DNA from: Paraflavisolibacter caeni | Lineage (GTDB): Bacteria > Bacteroidota > Bacteroidia > Chitinophagales > Chitinophagaceae | Reading direction: 5' to 3' | DNA: 64,000 bases | Assembly: GCF_025628885.1 (NCBI RefSeq) | Contig: NZ_JAOTIF010000003.1 | Span: 62,001-126,000, forward strand | Part shown: piece by piece, positions 9,680 to 19,487 of the stretch | Layout of the letters: every line of letters begins with the position of its first letter | How positions within the stretch are numbered: the stretch's first letter is position 1 | The notes under the pieces: generated by a model | What the model was told of the DNA's origin: nothing | The model's input: the letters and a program-made list of their open reading frames with translations, nothing else | Database searches by the model: none | Made by a program: the position numbers and the translations under genes

Positions 9680-11104
9680 ATGAAGAAATTGTTGGCGTTC
9701 CTGCTGTTGTTCAAGTTGAGTATAGCTGGAGCTAGTGCGGATTCAATTAAAACAACCATAAACTGTACGATTCATGGTCTTAAAAAGGAAGGTGGTTTAA
9801 ATGAGCTTCCCAGCGGTTTATTCTTATACGAATTAAAAAATGGTGAGGCGGTAAGTTTAGGTTTTCAACGTCCTGATGCACAAGGTAATTGTTCATTTGA
9901 CTTGGATGTAAAAGAAGGCGTTTACTTTTTCAAAAAAGCGGGTGGACATGGTCTGGATTTTAAGTACACCATTTATATTAAGGCTGGAGAGCAAAAGAAA
10001 GTTGATTTTTATTTAGGTAATCTATCTATTGATTATGATAGCTGTGTCATAACTAAGCCGAACGTTGAAACTAAATGTTTACAAGCTTGGTTAGAGGCAA
10101 TGAATAAGTACAAAAAAGAGACAATGCAAATTCCGTTAGGCAATTCTCTGGTTAAAAAATATGGGCAGTTTCAAAAAATTACAGCTTCATTTTTAGCTTC
10201 AAATAAAACTGCTAACACTTTTTTTAATGCATGGTTGGCTGATAAAGTTTATACTGATTTACAATATGTAAGAGCAGCAAGCTATTTCCGGTTTGGTAGG
10301 GTAAATACTAGGTATGATAGCAGCGCAGCTGTTCAATCATTCTACAAACCGCTTTACAATCAAAAAATTATTAATGATGCCCGATCGCTACGTTCAGAGC
10401 ATGGTATGGAACTACTTGATTATACTTTTGGTTACTGGAAAGTAAATGAAGGGAGTAGTCAAGAGAAGGTAGTTGCTAACTATTTTTCTCCGGAGAATGC
10501 CTCAAAAATCAGCAATAGCACGGTTAAAGTTGCTTTCTTATTGCATAAAATGCCCGGTATAAAAAAATACGAGGATTTTGTAAAGTATGTTCAGCCTAAC
10601 AAAAATCTTTTTGTAACTGAAAAACAGAAAGCCGCATATAGTAAGGCTTATAATGACTTGGGGCCGTTTGCAAAAGGTAACTTGGGTTACAATTTTGAGC
10701 TGAAAGACATTAATGATAAAACTTACACTTTGGCCGGCTTTAAAGGTAAAGTGGTGGTAATAGACATGTGGGCCATGTGGTGTGCGCCTTGCTTAGCCGA
10801 AAAACCTGTGATGGAAAAAATTGCAGAAAGCTATCATGACAGGAATGATATTGTTTTTGTGGGCGTATCAACTGACGGTTTAAGTAAAAAAGAAGTTTGG
10901 AAAGCCTTTGTTAAAAAACGCGGCTTTACCAGCATTGAACTTTTGTCAAACCATACTGAGTCCATTCAAAAGTATTATATGATTGAAGGTATTCCCCGTT
11001 TTCTGATCTTTGACAAAGAAGGTAAAATTGTAACTGTTGACGCTCCCCGACCTTCTGATCCTGCATTTAAAAAATTGATTGATCAAACGCTTGGGTTAAA
11101 ATAA
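9680..11104 (+). CDS. TlpA-like thioredoxin-fold protein (WCAPC)
   Basis: About 474 residues from the ATG at 9680; an upstream TTG lies inside the hairpin and is unlikely. A signal peptide ends near AGASA. The N-terminal 330 residues are unrecognised and mostly helical. The C-terminal 140 residues form a TlpA/ResA-type thioredoxin domain with GKVVVIDMWAMWCAPC; the cysteines are residues 368 and 371, and IPRFLIF supplies the cis-Pro loop. Expected role: thiol-disulfide exchange in the periplasm. It sits between the metalloprotease and a second TlpA-like gene 6 bp downstream, and would receive electrons from the DsbD at 14487. Alternative: a redox chaperone specific to the proteases. Confidence 0.88.
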   Translation: MKKLLAFLLLFKLSIAGASADSIKTTINCTIHGLKKEGGLNELPSGLFLYELKNGEAVSLGFQRPDAQGNCSFDLDVKEGVYFFKKAGGHGLDFKYTIYIKAGEQKKVDFYLGNLSIDYDSCVITKPNVETKCLQAWLEAMNKYKKETMQIPLGNSLVKKYGQFQKITASFLASNKTANTFFNAWLADKVYTDLQYVRAASYFRFGRVNTRYDSSAAVQSFYKPLYNQKIINDARSLRSEHGMELLDYTFGYWKVNEGSSQEKVVANYFSPENASKISNSTVKVAFLLHKMPGIKKYEDFVKYVQPNKNLFVTEKQKAAYSKAYNDLGPFAKGNLGYNFELKDINDKTYTLAGFKGKVVVIDMWAMWCAPCLAEKPVMEKIAESYHDRNDIVFVGVSTDGLSKKEVWKAFVKKRGFTSIELLSNHTESIQKYYMIEGIPRFLIFDKEGKIVTVDAPRPSDPAFKKLIDQTLGLK

Positions 11105-11110
11105 GCTTGT

Positions 11111-12892
11111 ATGAAATTAAGCTCAAAATATTTGTTGCTTCATATACTTTTCCTCTTTGTTGTGATGGCAGCAAAGGCTGAGGCTGGTTTGGGTATGCTG
11201 TATGGTTCGATTGAAGGAAAGGTTTTTACACAAATTACTTTTTGGAAGTTAAAAGAAGGAAAAGCCGAAAGGGTTGCTTCTTATTCCACTGATCCTGCTA
11301 ATAGAAAGTTTTGTTTTTGGGTGCCCGTTGATGAAACAGCTCAGTACAAGCTGGATGTTGCATTGATGAAACAAGGCCACCGCAGACTGGAAATAGATAA
11401 AAGTGCTAGTTATTCCCTGCAAATGAAAGCGGGGCAAAATATTGCCGTTAACATCAACCCGGCTTTTTGGGATGGAAGCCGAGGTTTCACTGTGAAGCCA
11501 ACTGGAAGTAATGCCGGTTATACAACTGTAAGCGGAACACTTACCAATATGTTTGGAGGAGGTGAAATGTCTATCAATAAAGTTGTTGATGGCGACCAGG
11601 TAAAGGTTGCCTCCTATTCAATAGCGAAAGGGCAAAACCGCTTTTATTTAGCATTTCCTGTAGGACAAGAGGGCTTGTATACCATTTCAACTTTGCGTTG
11701 GCAGCAACGTCTTTACCTGAAGCCGGGTGAAGATCTTCAATTGGATGCTGATTCCAAAAAAGGAGCTTATACTTTAATCAAAGGTTCTCCAGAAAGTCAA
11801 TTACTTTCAAAATGGCAGCAATTGATTACGCCTATTACTTCTTATGGTTACTACTTTCCTTTTTCGGGCTTAGCCGACACAGTAAACTTAGATCAATACA
11901 TTGAAACATACCAAAAGTTGCAACCGGAAATTGCCAGGTTTAAATTATCTGCAAAGAGCCCAAATCAAAGGTTCAATGAATTGTTTCAACAGGCGATGGA
12001 TATTGACATCGAGTATGCGCCAATCCGTTACCTATATATCTATACATCTAAAAGAAACTGGCGGGATTTTGTAGATGGCGGTAAAAATTTTCTGAATGTA
12101 CCTTCTTATTATAAGCAATTCATCCAAAATAATAAGTTCAGAAACGCGAAGATGACCCAAATTCCGGAAGCGAAAGATTATATACGCTTGTATGGGATGT
12201 TGCATCTGGCAATTACCCAACCCGGAGCCATAAAGGATATCAGTAGGGTTGAAAAGTTAAAACTGATGATGAGCCTGGCTGCCAATGACACCTTAAAGAG
12301 GTATGTTTTAAAAGATATGCTGGAAACAATTACGATCAATAACCTGAGCGAGTTTAAAGCAACTTTTGAACCTTACAAAAAATATGCAAATGCTGGTCCG
12401 GCCAAGCAAACATATCAATCCGTATTATCTCAATTCATTGGTGATACGGCTTATATCGGCAAGTCTTCCTATAATTTCAGTTTGCCTGATACCAATGGTA
12501 AAATGGTGTCCATGAAAGATTTTAAGGGTAAGGTTGTGTTTATCGATGTATGGGCCACATGGTGCGGACCTTGCAAGGCTCAGATCCCTTTCCTTAAGGA
12601 AATAGAAGAGGAATACAAGGACAACAAGGATATCGTATTTGTGGCTATTTCACTTGACAGAGAAAAAGACAAACAGAAGTGGCTCAATTTCATACAAAAA
12701 GAGAATTTACACGGCCTGCATTTATTGGATGATGCGGGCAAGGCTTTTGCCATGAAATACGAGATAAGAGCAATACCAAGGTTTTTATTAATCGATAAAA
12801 AGGGAAAATGGATAGAAGTGCGTTGTCCACTTCCCGAGGATAAAGCCAATTTGAAAAAATACATAGAAGATGCTTTGAAAGGATCATATTAA
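11111..12892 (+). CDS. TlpA-like thioredoxin-fold protein (WCGPC)
   Basis: 593 residues with a signal peptide (VVMAAKAEA). The N-terminal half carries two beta-rich stretches of the DUF4369-like type (SIEGKVFTQITFWKL and a second VSGTLTNMFGG repeat), followed by a helical linker. The C-terminal thioredoxin domain has WATWCGPCKAQIPF, cysteines 485 and 488, with a cis-Pro in IPRFLLID. Cytochrome-c-maturation-type TlpA/ResA proteins have this layout in Bacteroidota. It starts 6 bp after the WCAPC paralogue, so the two are co-translated. Likely a periplasmic disulfide reductase fed by DsbD. Confidence 0.88.
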   Translation: MKLSSKYLLLHILFLFVVMAAKAEAGLGMLYGSIEGKVFTQITFWKLKEGKAERVASYSTDPANRKFCFWVPVDETAQYKLDVALMKQGHRRLEIDKSASYSLQMKAGQNIAVNINPAFWDGSRGFTVKPTGSNAGYTTVSGTLTNMFGGGEMSINKVVDGDQVKVASYSIAKGQNRFYLAFPVGQEGLYTISTLRWQQRLYLKPGEDLQLDADSKKGAYTLIKGSPESQLLSKWQQLITPITSYGYYFPFSGLADTVNLDQYIETYQKLQPEIARFKLSAKSPNQRFNELFQQAMDIDIEYAPIRYLYIYTSKRNWRDFVDGGKNFLNVPSYYKQFIQNNKFRNAKMTQIPEAKDYIRLYGMLHLAITQPGAIKDISRVEKLKLMMSLAANDTLKRYVLKDMLETITINNLSEFKATFEPYKKYANAGPAKQTYQSVLSQFIGDTAYIGKSSYNFSLPDTNGKMVSMKDFKGKVVFIDVWATWCGPCKAQIPFLKEIEEEYKDNKDIVFVAISLDREKDKQKWLNFIQKENLHGLHLLDDAGKAFAMKYEIRAIPRFLLIDKKGKWIEVRCPLPEDKANLKKYIEDALKGSY

Positions 12893-13032
12893 TTATAAAA
12901 TAGAATTATTAGAGTGGATATAGATTGACAGTAAGTAATTTTTTACAAATACAAGGAACATAGTGTATTCAGGCAGTGAGATGATTGGAACTGTAAAAAA
13001 TAGCCGCACATTTAAAATCAATATTCATCCCT

Positions 13033-13950
13033 ATGAATAGTACATCAATTAAAAACTTGAAACGAAAAGACGGTTTTTCCGGAGAAAAACAAATCAATAT
13101 CCCTGATTCAGTACTGAACAGGCTGATTGGAAAACAAGTTTTTCTTCATTCTCTATTCATAACGCATATTGGGTATTTCCCGAATGCTCAATATCATTTC
13201 AGGGAAAGGATGCTTGGGTGTAATGATTATATCCTGCTTTATTCCCTTTCTGGGAAAGGGTATATTGAAAGCAAAAATGGGAGGTTTGCACTATTGTCTA
13301 ACCAGTTCATCATTATTCCACCCAATGAGTTTCATCGTTACCAGTCAGATCTACAGGATCCCTGGAGTATTTACTGGGTTCATTTCAGCAGTAATCAATT
13401 GGAGCAACTTAAGCAGGAATTTAATGTTGACCAATTCTTTACTCCAACTGATTTACAATATGATGAACAGATCCTTGAAATATGGCAACAGATGTATGAT
13501 AGCCTGGCCAGTGGGTATTCGGGCATAAGTATCAGGTATGCGAACCTGTGTTTATACCGTTTTCTTTGTTTCTTCTTTTTTCCCAATAAAAAATTCAAAT
13601 CGGAAAAAAAGGAAGATCCTTTAGAAAGATCAATCCTGTACATGGAATCCAATATTGGTAAAAGGTTGCAAGTTGGGGAAATTGCAAGCTATATTCAATA
13701 TTCGACTTCGCATTACACTGCACTCTTTAAGAAGAAAACCGGCATGACACCGATAGATTATTTCATCAAAATGAAAATGCGTTACGCTTGCCAGATGCTT
13801 GTTCAAGACAAATTAAAAATAAAAGATATTGCCTTAAGGGCTGGTTATGATGATCCCTACTTTTTTTCCAAGCTCTTTAAACAGGTAACAGGTAAGTCAC
13901 CGAAAGAGTACAGGCAAGTGCAATACGCAGGTTATATTCATGCAGCCTGA
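13033..13950 (+). CDS. AraC family transcriptional regulator of the protease/redox locus
   Basis: 305 residues. The N-terminal 180 residues form an AraC-type cupin sensor (YILLYSLSGKGY, QFIIIPPNEFHRY, WSIYWVHF). The C-terminal 100 residues carry two helix-turn-helix motifs ending in the signature GYDDPYFFSKLFKQVTGKSPKEYR. It is co-directional with the flanking redox genes, 140 bp after the second TlpA-like gene, in its own short intergenic region. It is strikingly similar over its full length to the AraC protein at 27282-28163 (shared HSLFITHIGYFP and FFFFPN), so the two are recent paralogues serving two SusCD loci. Probable role: sensing a small ligand and activating this locus. No binding site has been assigned. 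Confidence 0.93.
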   Translation: MNSTSIKNLKRKDGFSGEKQINIPDSVLNRLIGKQVFLHSLFITHIGYFPNAQYHFRERMLGCNDYILLYSLSGKGYIESKNGRFALLSNQFIIIPPNEFHRYQSDLQDPWSIYWVHFSSNQLEQLKQEFNVDQFFTPTDLQYDEQILEIWQQMYDSLASGYSGISIRYANLCLYRFLCFFFFPNKKFKSEKKEDPLERSILYMESNIGKRLQVGEIASYIQYSTSHYTALFKKKTGMTPIDYFIKMKMRYACQMLVQDKLKIKDIALRAGYDDPYFFSKLFKQVTGKSPKEYRQVQYAGYIHAA

Positions 13951-14019
13951 AGCCGGCCTGTAAGTGTGCAGTGGGACTTGGTTCAGTTTTTAAAAAAATG
14001 ATCGTTTAATAAAATAATT

Positions 14020-14472
14020 ATGAAAAATCTATTTGCAGTTTTTGTTTTCACCCTTGTTACTCATTTTTCTTTTGGACAGGTAAAAGACCCGGTTCAGTGG
14101 GCTTTTACTGCCAAGAAGCTCAATACTACGACCTATGAGGTGCATCTTACGGCTACCATTGATAATGGTTGGCACCTCTATTCCCAGACAACACCAGAAG
14201 GTGGACCTTCTGCCACCACTATTGCCTTTACCAAAAACCCTTTACTCTCGCTTGATGGCGGTGTAAAAGAAGTAGGCAAGCTGGAGCAAAAGCATGAGGA
14301 ATTATTTGGCGTGGATGTTAAGCAATTTTCCAATAAAGTGGACTTTGTGCAGGTTGTGAAACTCAAAGGTCCGGCTAAAACAGCATTGAAGGGGAATTTA
14401 GAATTTATGACCTGTAACAACCAGGAATGCCTGCCACCCAAAACACAAAAATTTTCCATCGCACTTAAGTAA
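14020..14472 (+). CDS. DsbD alpha-domain-like secreted protein
   Basis: 150 residues with a signal peptide ending at FSFGQ. The remainder matches the N-terminal (alpha) immunoglobulin-like domain of DsbD: NGWHLYSQT, a GGV..VGKLEQKHEELFG stretch, and Cys132 and Cys137 in CNNQEC followed by LPP. In DsbD this cysteine pair relays electrons from the membrane domain to periplasmic partners. Here the domain is encoded as a stand-alone protein only 14 bp before the full DsbD, so it may be a diffusible extra electron shuttle. Confidence 0.85.
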   Translation: MKNLFAVFVFTLVTHFSFGQVKDPVQWAFTAKKLNTTTYEVHLTATIDNGWHLYSQTTPEGGPSATTIAFTKNPLLSLDGGVKEVGKLEQKHEELFGVDVKQFSNKVDFVQVVKLKGPAKTALKGNLEFMTCNNQECLPPKTQKFSIALK

Positions 14473-14486
14473 TCATTCATAAAGTA

Positions 14487-16490
14487 ATGAAGAAACTAAT
14501 TCGGTCTGCTTTAGCATTTTTCCTTGCCCTGATCGTCTTCAGGGCAGTGGCCAATGACTCTACTGATGTCAGGTTGCGCTTTGACCAGCAAAGGATCAAT
14601 GAAAAAGAAGTATTGCTTTCCATCAAGGCGGCAGTCCCCAAAGGCATTAAGTTGTATGGCTTGCAAAAAGCGGAAACTGATGCCTTGTATTCATCGGTCA
14701 ATTTTGATTCTTCCGCCCATAAATACCTGAAGGATCATGTGCAGGAGCAAGGCTCCCAGCACACAGAGCAGGACGCTTCTGTTGGCGCTGCCGTCAGCTA
14801 TTTTACCGATTCGGTGCTGTGGCAGCAGGCGGTAAAAGCTGGTATAGAGGATAGTATAGTGCTGAAAGGTTCTGTCAATTATTTGTATCAGAAAGGGGAG
14901 GAGTATTTACCTGGAGAGCAGTCCTTTAAGTTTTATATTAATCCTGAAAAACCTGTGCAAAGCGGACAGGGAGCAGTTGAAGATAGATCCTTGCTGTGGA
15001 TTTTTCTTACGGCTTTTGGTGGTGGTTTGCTGGCATTGATCACGCCTTGTGTGTACTCCATGATCCCTATTACAGTTTCCTTTTTTACCAAACGCAGTAA
15101 AACAAGAAGTGAAGGCATCAGAAATGCCCTTTATTATTCCTCTTCCATTGTTGCCATATTCACCCTGCTGGGTTTTCTGATCACCCTGATCTTTGGGCCT
15201 GCCGCACTGAATAACCTGGCAACCAACTGGGTGGCTAATTTAGTTTTCTTCTTCGTCTTTTTGCTTTTTGGGTTTTCGTTTTTGGGTGCATTTGAAATTG
15301 GGTTACCTGCTTCCTGGTCAACAAAGGCTGACAGCAAGGCTGGTATGGGCAGCTTTATGGGTATCTTCTTTATGGCCTTAACGCTGGTGGTTGTGTCCTT
15401 TTCATGCACTGGCCCTATTATCGGTAATTTATTGGTGCTGGCTGCAAAAGGAAATTACTATGGTCCCCTGGTGGGCATGTTTGGTTTTTCCCTGGCACTG
15501 GCGCTACCCTTTGCTTTATTTGCCTTCTTTCCCTCCAAACTCAATATGCTGGGCAAAGCAGGCGGCTGGCTCAATGCCGTAAAAGTAACACTTGGGTTCC
15601 TGGAGCTAGCCTTAGCACTCAAGTTCTTATCCAATGCGGACCTGGCCAAAGGCTGGAGGCTGCTGGACAGAGAAGTGTTTATCAGCTTGTGGATTGTGAT
15701 CTTCGTGTTGCTCGGTATTTACCTCATTGGTAAACTCAAATTTCATCATGATGATGAACTTCCAAAAAATGATTTCGGTGTACCGTACTTAAGTGTAACA
15801 AGGCTTTGTTTTGCCATCACCGCTTTTGCTTTTTCTGTGTACATGATCCCCGGATTGTGGGGGGCTCCACTAAAAGGCATCAGTGCCTTCGTGCCACCCA
15901 TGGGGACACAGGATTTTACAGCCTCTGTTGCTGGGGTATCCAATAAAGTTGGTGTCCATGAATCTGCTGCAGAAGCCGATTTGCCTCACCCGGTTAAGTA
16001 TTATGACAAAATGCATGTGTATGAGCCAGAGGTAGTCACTAAATATGGGATGGTCACTTATTTCGATTACCATGAAGCATTGGAAGTGGCCAGGAAATTA
16101 AAAAAGCCATTAATGCTCGATTTCACCGGCATTAATTGTGTTAACTGCCGGAAGATGGAGGGACAGGTGTGGAGTGATCCCAAAGTCATGAAGCGTCTTA
16201 AAGAAGATTTTGTCATAGTGTCCTTATATGTGGATGTACACAACATTGAGCTTCCACCTTCAGAACAGTTTTATTCCAAAGCATTGGACAAGCAGGTAGA
16301 AACATTAGGCGATAAAAATGCAGATATGCAGGTAACGAAGTTTGGTGCTAACACACAGCCTTACTACTTCTTTGTGGATGGTAATGAACAAAAGCTTGCA
16401 CCAGAGGGATATGGTTATGATCCATCTCTAGAAAAATTTATTAGCCTCCTTGATAAGGTCAAAGAGGAGTATCAAAAACGGAAGGGGTAA
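14487..16490 (+). CDS. dsbD: Thiol:disulfide interchange protein DsbD (cytochrome c biogenesis family)
   Basis: 667 residues. A signal peptide and a variable periplasmic N-terminal region (about 1-165) precede eight membrane segments (about 168-480). The membrane core carries the paired cysteines in ITPCVYSMIP and SFSCTGPIIG. A C-terminal thioredoxin domain has the redox pair CVNC at residues 551 and 554. DsbD moves electrons from cytoplasmic thioredoxin to the periplasm. The N-terminal part lacks an obvious Cys pair of its own, which may explain the separate alpha-like protein encoded just upstream. In this setting it would keep the two TlpA-like proteins reduced (inference). Confidence 0.92.
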   Translation: MKKLIRSALAFFLALIVFRAVANDSTDVRLRFDQQRINEKEVLLSIKAAVPKGIKLYGLQKAETDALYSSVNFDSSAHKYLKDHVQEQGSQHTEQDASVGAAVSYFTDSVLWQQAVKAGIEDSIVLKGSVNYLYQKGEEYLPGEQSFKFYINPEKPVQSGQGAVEDRSLLWIFLTAFGGGLLALITPCVYSMIPITVSFFTKRSKTRSEGIRNALYYSSSIVAIFTLLGFLITLIFGPAALNNLATNWVANLVFFFVFLLFGFSFLGAFEIGLPASWSTKADSKAGMGSFMGIFFMALTLVVVSFSCTGPIIGNLLVLAAKGNYYGPLVGMFGFSLALALPFALFAFFPSKLNMLGKAGGWLNAVKVTLGFLELALALKFLSNADLAKGWRLLDREVFISLWIVIFVLLGIYLIGKLKFHHDDELPKNDFGVPYLSVTRLCFAITAFAFSVYMIPGLWGAPLKGISAFVPPMGTQDFTASVAGVSNKVGVHESAAEADLPHPVKYYDKMHVYEPEVVTKYGMVTYFDYHEALEVARKLKKPLMLDFTGINCVNCRKMEGQVWSDPKVMKRLKEDFVIVSLYVDVHNIELPPSEQFYSKALDKQVETLGDKNADMQVTKFGANTQPYYFFVDGNEQKLAPEGYGYDPSLEKFISLLDKVKEEYQKRKG

Positions 16491-16521
16491 TTTATTTCAG
16501 AAACATTCAATTTGTATTTAA

Positions 16522-19461
16522 GTGCGATCACATCAATTTTTATTTGTTCTTAGTTTTTTCTACACTCTTGCCTGCACGGCACAGAAAAGTTATGAGTGGA
16601 AGCAGGCTACATCAAACGGGTACACGTATAAGTATGTACTTGGGGATCCTATGCAAACCCGTTTTTATACGCTGAAGAATGGTTTATCGGTTATTCTTTC
16701 TGAAAATCACAAAGAGCCAAGGATTTCCATGCGCATACCTGTGCGAACAGGAAGCAATAATGATCCCAAGGATCATACAGGCCTGGCCCATTACCTGGAG
16801 CACCTGCTTTTTAAAGGAACTGATCAGTTTGGATCCCTAAATTGGGCAAAAGAAAAACCACTTCTGGACAAGATCGAAGGTTTGTATGAGCAGTATAACT
16901 CTACTACAGATGTTGCCAAAAGAAAGAATATTTATCACCAGATCGACAGTGTTTCAGGATTGGCAGCGAAGTTTGCCATAGCGGGAGAATATGACAATTT
17001 GATGAAATCGCTGGGTTCACAGGGAACCAATGCACATACCTGGGTAGAAGAAACGGTATATGATGAAGATATACCTTCCAATGCCATCGATAAATTGTTG
17101 GACATCCAGGCAGAAAGGTTCAGGAAACCTGTGTTCCGCATTTTCCACACTGAGTTGGAAGCTGTGTATGAAGAAAAAAACAGGGGCCTTGATAATGATG
17201 CCTGGAAAATCCAGGAGGCTATGCACTCACTGCTGTTTCCCACGCACAACTACGGGCAGCAAACTACAATTGGTACCATTGAACATTTAAAGAATCCATC
17301 ATTGAAAGCCATCCAGCAGTATTATGACGCCTATTATGTGCCTAATAATATGGCTATCATCCTGGCTGGTGATTTTAATCCTGATCAACTCATTAAAAAG
17401 ATAGATGCGGCCTTTGCTTATATGCAGCCACGGCCTGTTCAAGAATACCAGGGGCCAAGGGAAGCTCTGATCAAAGGCCCGGTTGTGAAAAATATTTATG
17501 GTCCTTCTGCTGAAACCATGCGACTGGTATACCGGGTGGGCAAAGCCAACTCGAGGGAAGCTGTATTGGCTTTACTGGCCTCTTCCATATTATCTAATGG
17601 AAATGCAGGGTTGTTGGATCTTAATATCAACAAACAGCAAAAAGCTTTAGGTGCAGGTGCTGGGATCAGGCAGTATAAAGATTATGGACTCTTTCAATTA
17701 GCGGCTTCTCCCAAGCAGGGGCAAACGCTGGAAGACGTGAAAGATTTGCTTCTGCAGCAGGTTGATATTTTAAGAAAAGGACAGTTTGATGAATCGTTGA
17801 TCAAAGCTATTGTAGCCAACTATAAATTCAGCCAGTTAGAAGCTTTGGAAGATAATTCTTACCGTACAAGCGACCTGGTAGAAGGATTTATTCAAAGCCG
17901 TGGACAAGACTGGAATAAAGTAGTTGCCGTTCTTGACGAGATGGGTAAGGTTAGCAAAAAAGAGATCGTTGATTTTGCCAATGGTTTTTTTAAGGATGAT
18001 AACTATGTTGTGATCTACAAAAGAAAAGGGGAAGATAAAAATAAAGTGAAAGTGGAGAAACCCGCTATTACTCCTGTAGAAACCAATGCGGGCAAAACTT
18101 CTGCTTATGTAAGTAATGTTCTAAAGGCTACTTTGCCTGCTACAAAACCTGTTTGGATCGATTTTGCAAAAGACTTGCAAAAGGGCAAAGCCGGTGGTGC
18201 TGAAGTATTGTACGTTCCTAACAAGGAGAATAGTCTGTTTCGCTTGTATTATCATTTTAATATCGGAAGTTTCAACAACAAGTTGCTGCCACTGGCGATC
18301 CAATATCTGCAGTTTTTAGGCACCAATCAATATACTGCTGAAGAGATCACCAAAGCGTTCTATAATCTTGCCGCCAACTTCAACGTAAATGCAGAAAAGG
18401 AAGAAACTACCGTTTCTATCAGCGGTTTAGAAGAAAACTTTACAGAAGCTGTATCACTATTTGAACATTTGATCCATAACTGTAAGCCTGATGCATCGGC
18501 CTTGCAAGCTTTGAAGGACAGGGTGTTCAAGACCCGTGCAAATAATAAGCTCAACAAGCAGATGATCGCCTCTGCTATGCGTAACTATGCTTTATATGGC
18601 GCCAACAATCCTTTCAATTATGGCTTGAGTGATGAGGAGATCAAGAATATAAAAGCTGAAGAATTGGTGGATCTTTTGCATCAATTTATGAACTACCAGC
18701 ATGCTGTATTGTATTATGGTCCATTATCTTTGCAATCGCTCCAGGCTAACATCCGGAGGTTGCACCAGATGCCGCAAGGCTGGGCTTCTGCACCTGCTCC
18801 AGTTCAATTTGCGCGGATCGCACAGACCAGCAACCGCGTGTTGTTTTCTGAATACGATGCTGTGCAGGCTGAAGTATTTTGGTCCAAAAACCTGCAGGCT
18901 TACCAACCAAAGCAGGAAGCGCTGATTAACTTATTCAACTCCTACTTTGGAAACGGAATGGGTACTGTGGTATTTAAGATCATAAGGGAATCAAAAGCTT
19001 TGGCCTATTCAACATATGCGGTGGTGCAAACACCTGTTAAAAAGGAAGATCCTTTTTCTTTTATTGGTTATGTAGGAGCCCAGGCTGACAAGCTTAATGA
19101 AGCTATAGGCGGCATGAATGAATTATTGAATAATCAACTGCCTGTAGCGGAACAGGATTTCGAAAATGCCCGTAAAAGTTTAATCAAGGATATAGAGACG
19201 GAAAGGATCACTAAGGAAGGCATCATCTTCGCTTATTTAAGGGCGAAGAAGAAAGGTGTTGACAATGATTTGCGTAAAGATATTTACCAGCAATTAGCCA
19301 CGCTACGTTTTAAAGATATATCAGGTTACCATCAACAGCAATTAGTTAGCCAGGCTTATACCTACAGTATTATTGGGTCAGCTTCGAAGATCAATGTTGA
19401 AGGTTTGAAAACCTATGGTGAAGTAAGGAAGTTGGATTTAAAGGAGTTGTTTGGTTATTAA
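16522..19461 (+). CDS. M16 family (pitrilysin/insulysin-like) zinc peptidase
   Basis: 979 residues starting at GTG; the first in-frame ATG lies well inside the conserved domain and the GTG opens a good signal peptide (cleavage near CTAQ). The inverted zinc motif HYLEH (His90, Glu93, His94) follows HTGLA, and the distal Glu ligand lies in AVYEEKNRG about 75 residues later. The length corresponds to a two-lobe protein: the N-terminal half has the active site and the C-terminal half (from about residue 530) is a non-catalytic M16 repeat. Members digest unfolded peptides in an enclosed chamber. It starts 31 bp after DsbD and probably shares its transcript. Likely to degrade peptides released by the upstream metalloprotease. 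Confidence 0.92.
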   Translation: MRSHQFLFVLSFFYTLACTAQKSYEWKQATSNGYTYKYVLGDPMQTRFYTLKNGLSVILSENHKEPRISMRIPVRTGSNNDPKDHTGLAHYLEHLLFKGTDQFGSLNWAKEKPLLDKIEGLYEQYNSTTDVAKRKNIYHQIDSVSGLAAKFAIAGEYDNLMKSLGSQGTNAHTWVEETVYDEDIPSNAIDKLLDIQAERFRKPVFRIFHTELEAVYEEKNRGLDNDAWKIQEAMHSLLFPTHNYGQQTTIGTIEHLKNPSLKAIQQYYDAYYVPNNMAIILAGDFNPDQLIKKIDAAFAYMQPRPVQEYQGPREALIKGPVVKNIYGPSAETMRLVYRVGKANSREAVLALLASSILSNGNAGLLDLNINKQQKALGAGAGIRQYKDYGLFQLAASPKQGQTLEDVKDLLLQQVDILRKGQFDESLIKAIVANYKFSQLEALEDNSYRTSDLVEGFIQSRGQDWNKVVAVLDEMGKVSKKEIVDFANGFFKDDNYVVIYKRKGEDKNKVKVEKPAITPVETNAGKTSAYVSNVLKATLPATKPVWIDFAKDLQKGKAGGAEVLYVPNKENSLFRLYYHFNIGSFNNKLLPLAIQYLQFLGTNQYTAEEITKAFYNLAANFNVNAEKEETTVSISGLEENFTEAVSLFEHLIHNCKPDASALQALKDRVFKTRANNKLNKQMIASAMRNYALYGANNPFNYGLSDEEIKNIKAEELVDLLHQFMNYQHAVLYYGPLSLQSLQANIRRLHQMPQGWASAPAPVQFARIAQTSNRVLFSEYDAVQAEVFWSKNLQAYQPKQEALINLFNSYFGNGMGTVVFKIIRESKALAYSTYAVVQTPVKKEDPFSFIGYVGAQADKLNEAIGGMNELLNNQLPVAEQDFENARKSLIKDIETERITKEGIIFAYLRAKKKGVDNDLRKDIYQQLATLRFKDISGYHQQQLVSQAYTYSIIGSASKINVEGLKTYGEVRKLDLKELFGY

Positions 19462-19487
19462 CAAGATTCTGATTCAAATTTTAATTA

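Noticed and set aside
13169-13528. 119-codon plus-strand frame inside the AraC gene
   Set aside because: Alternative frame of a clearly conserved regulator; no independent support.
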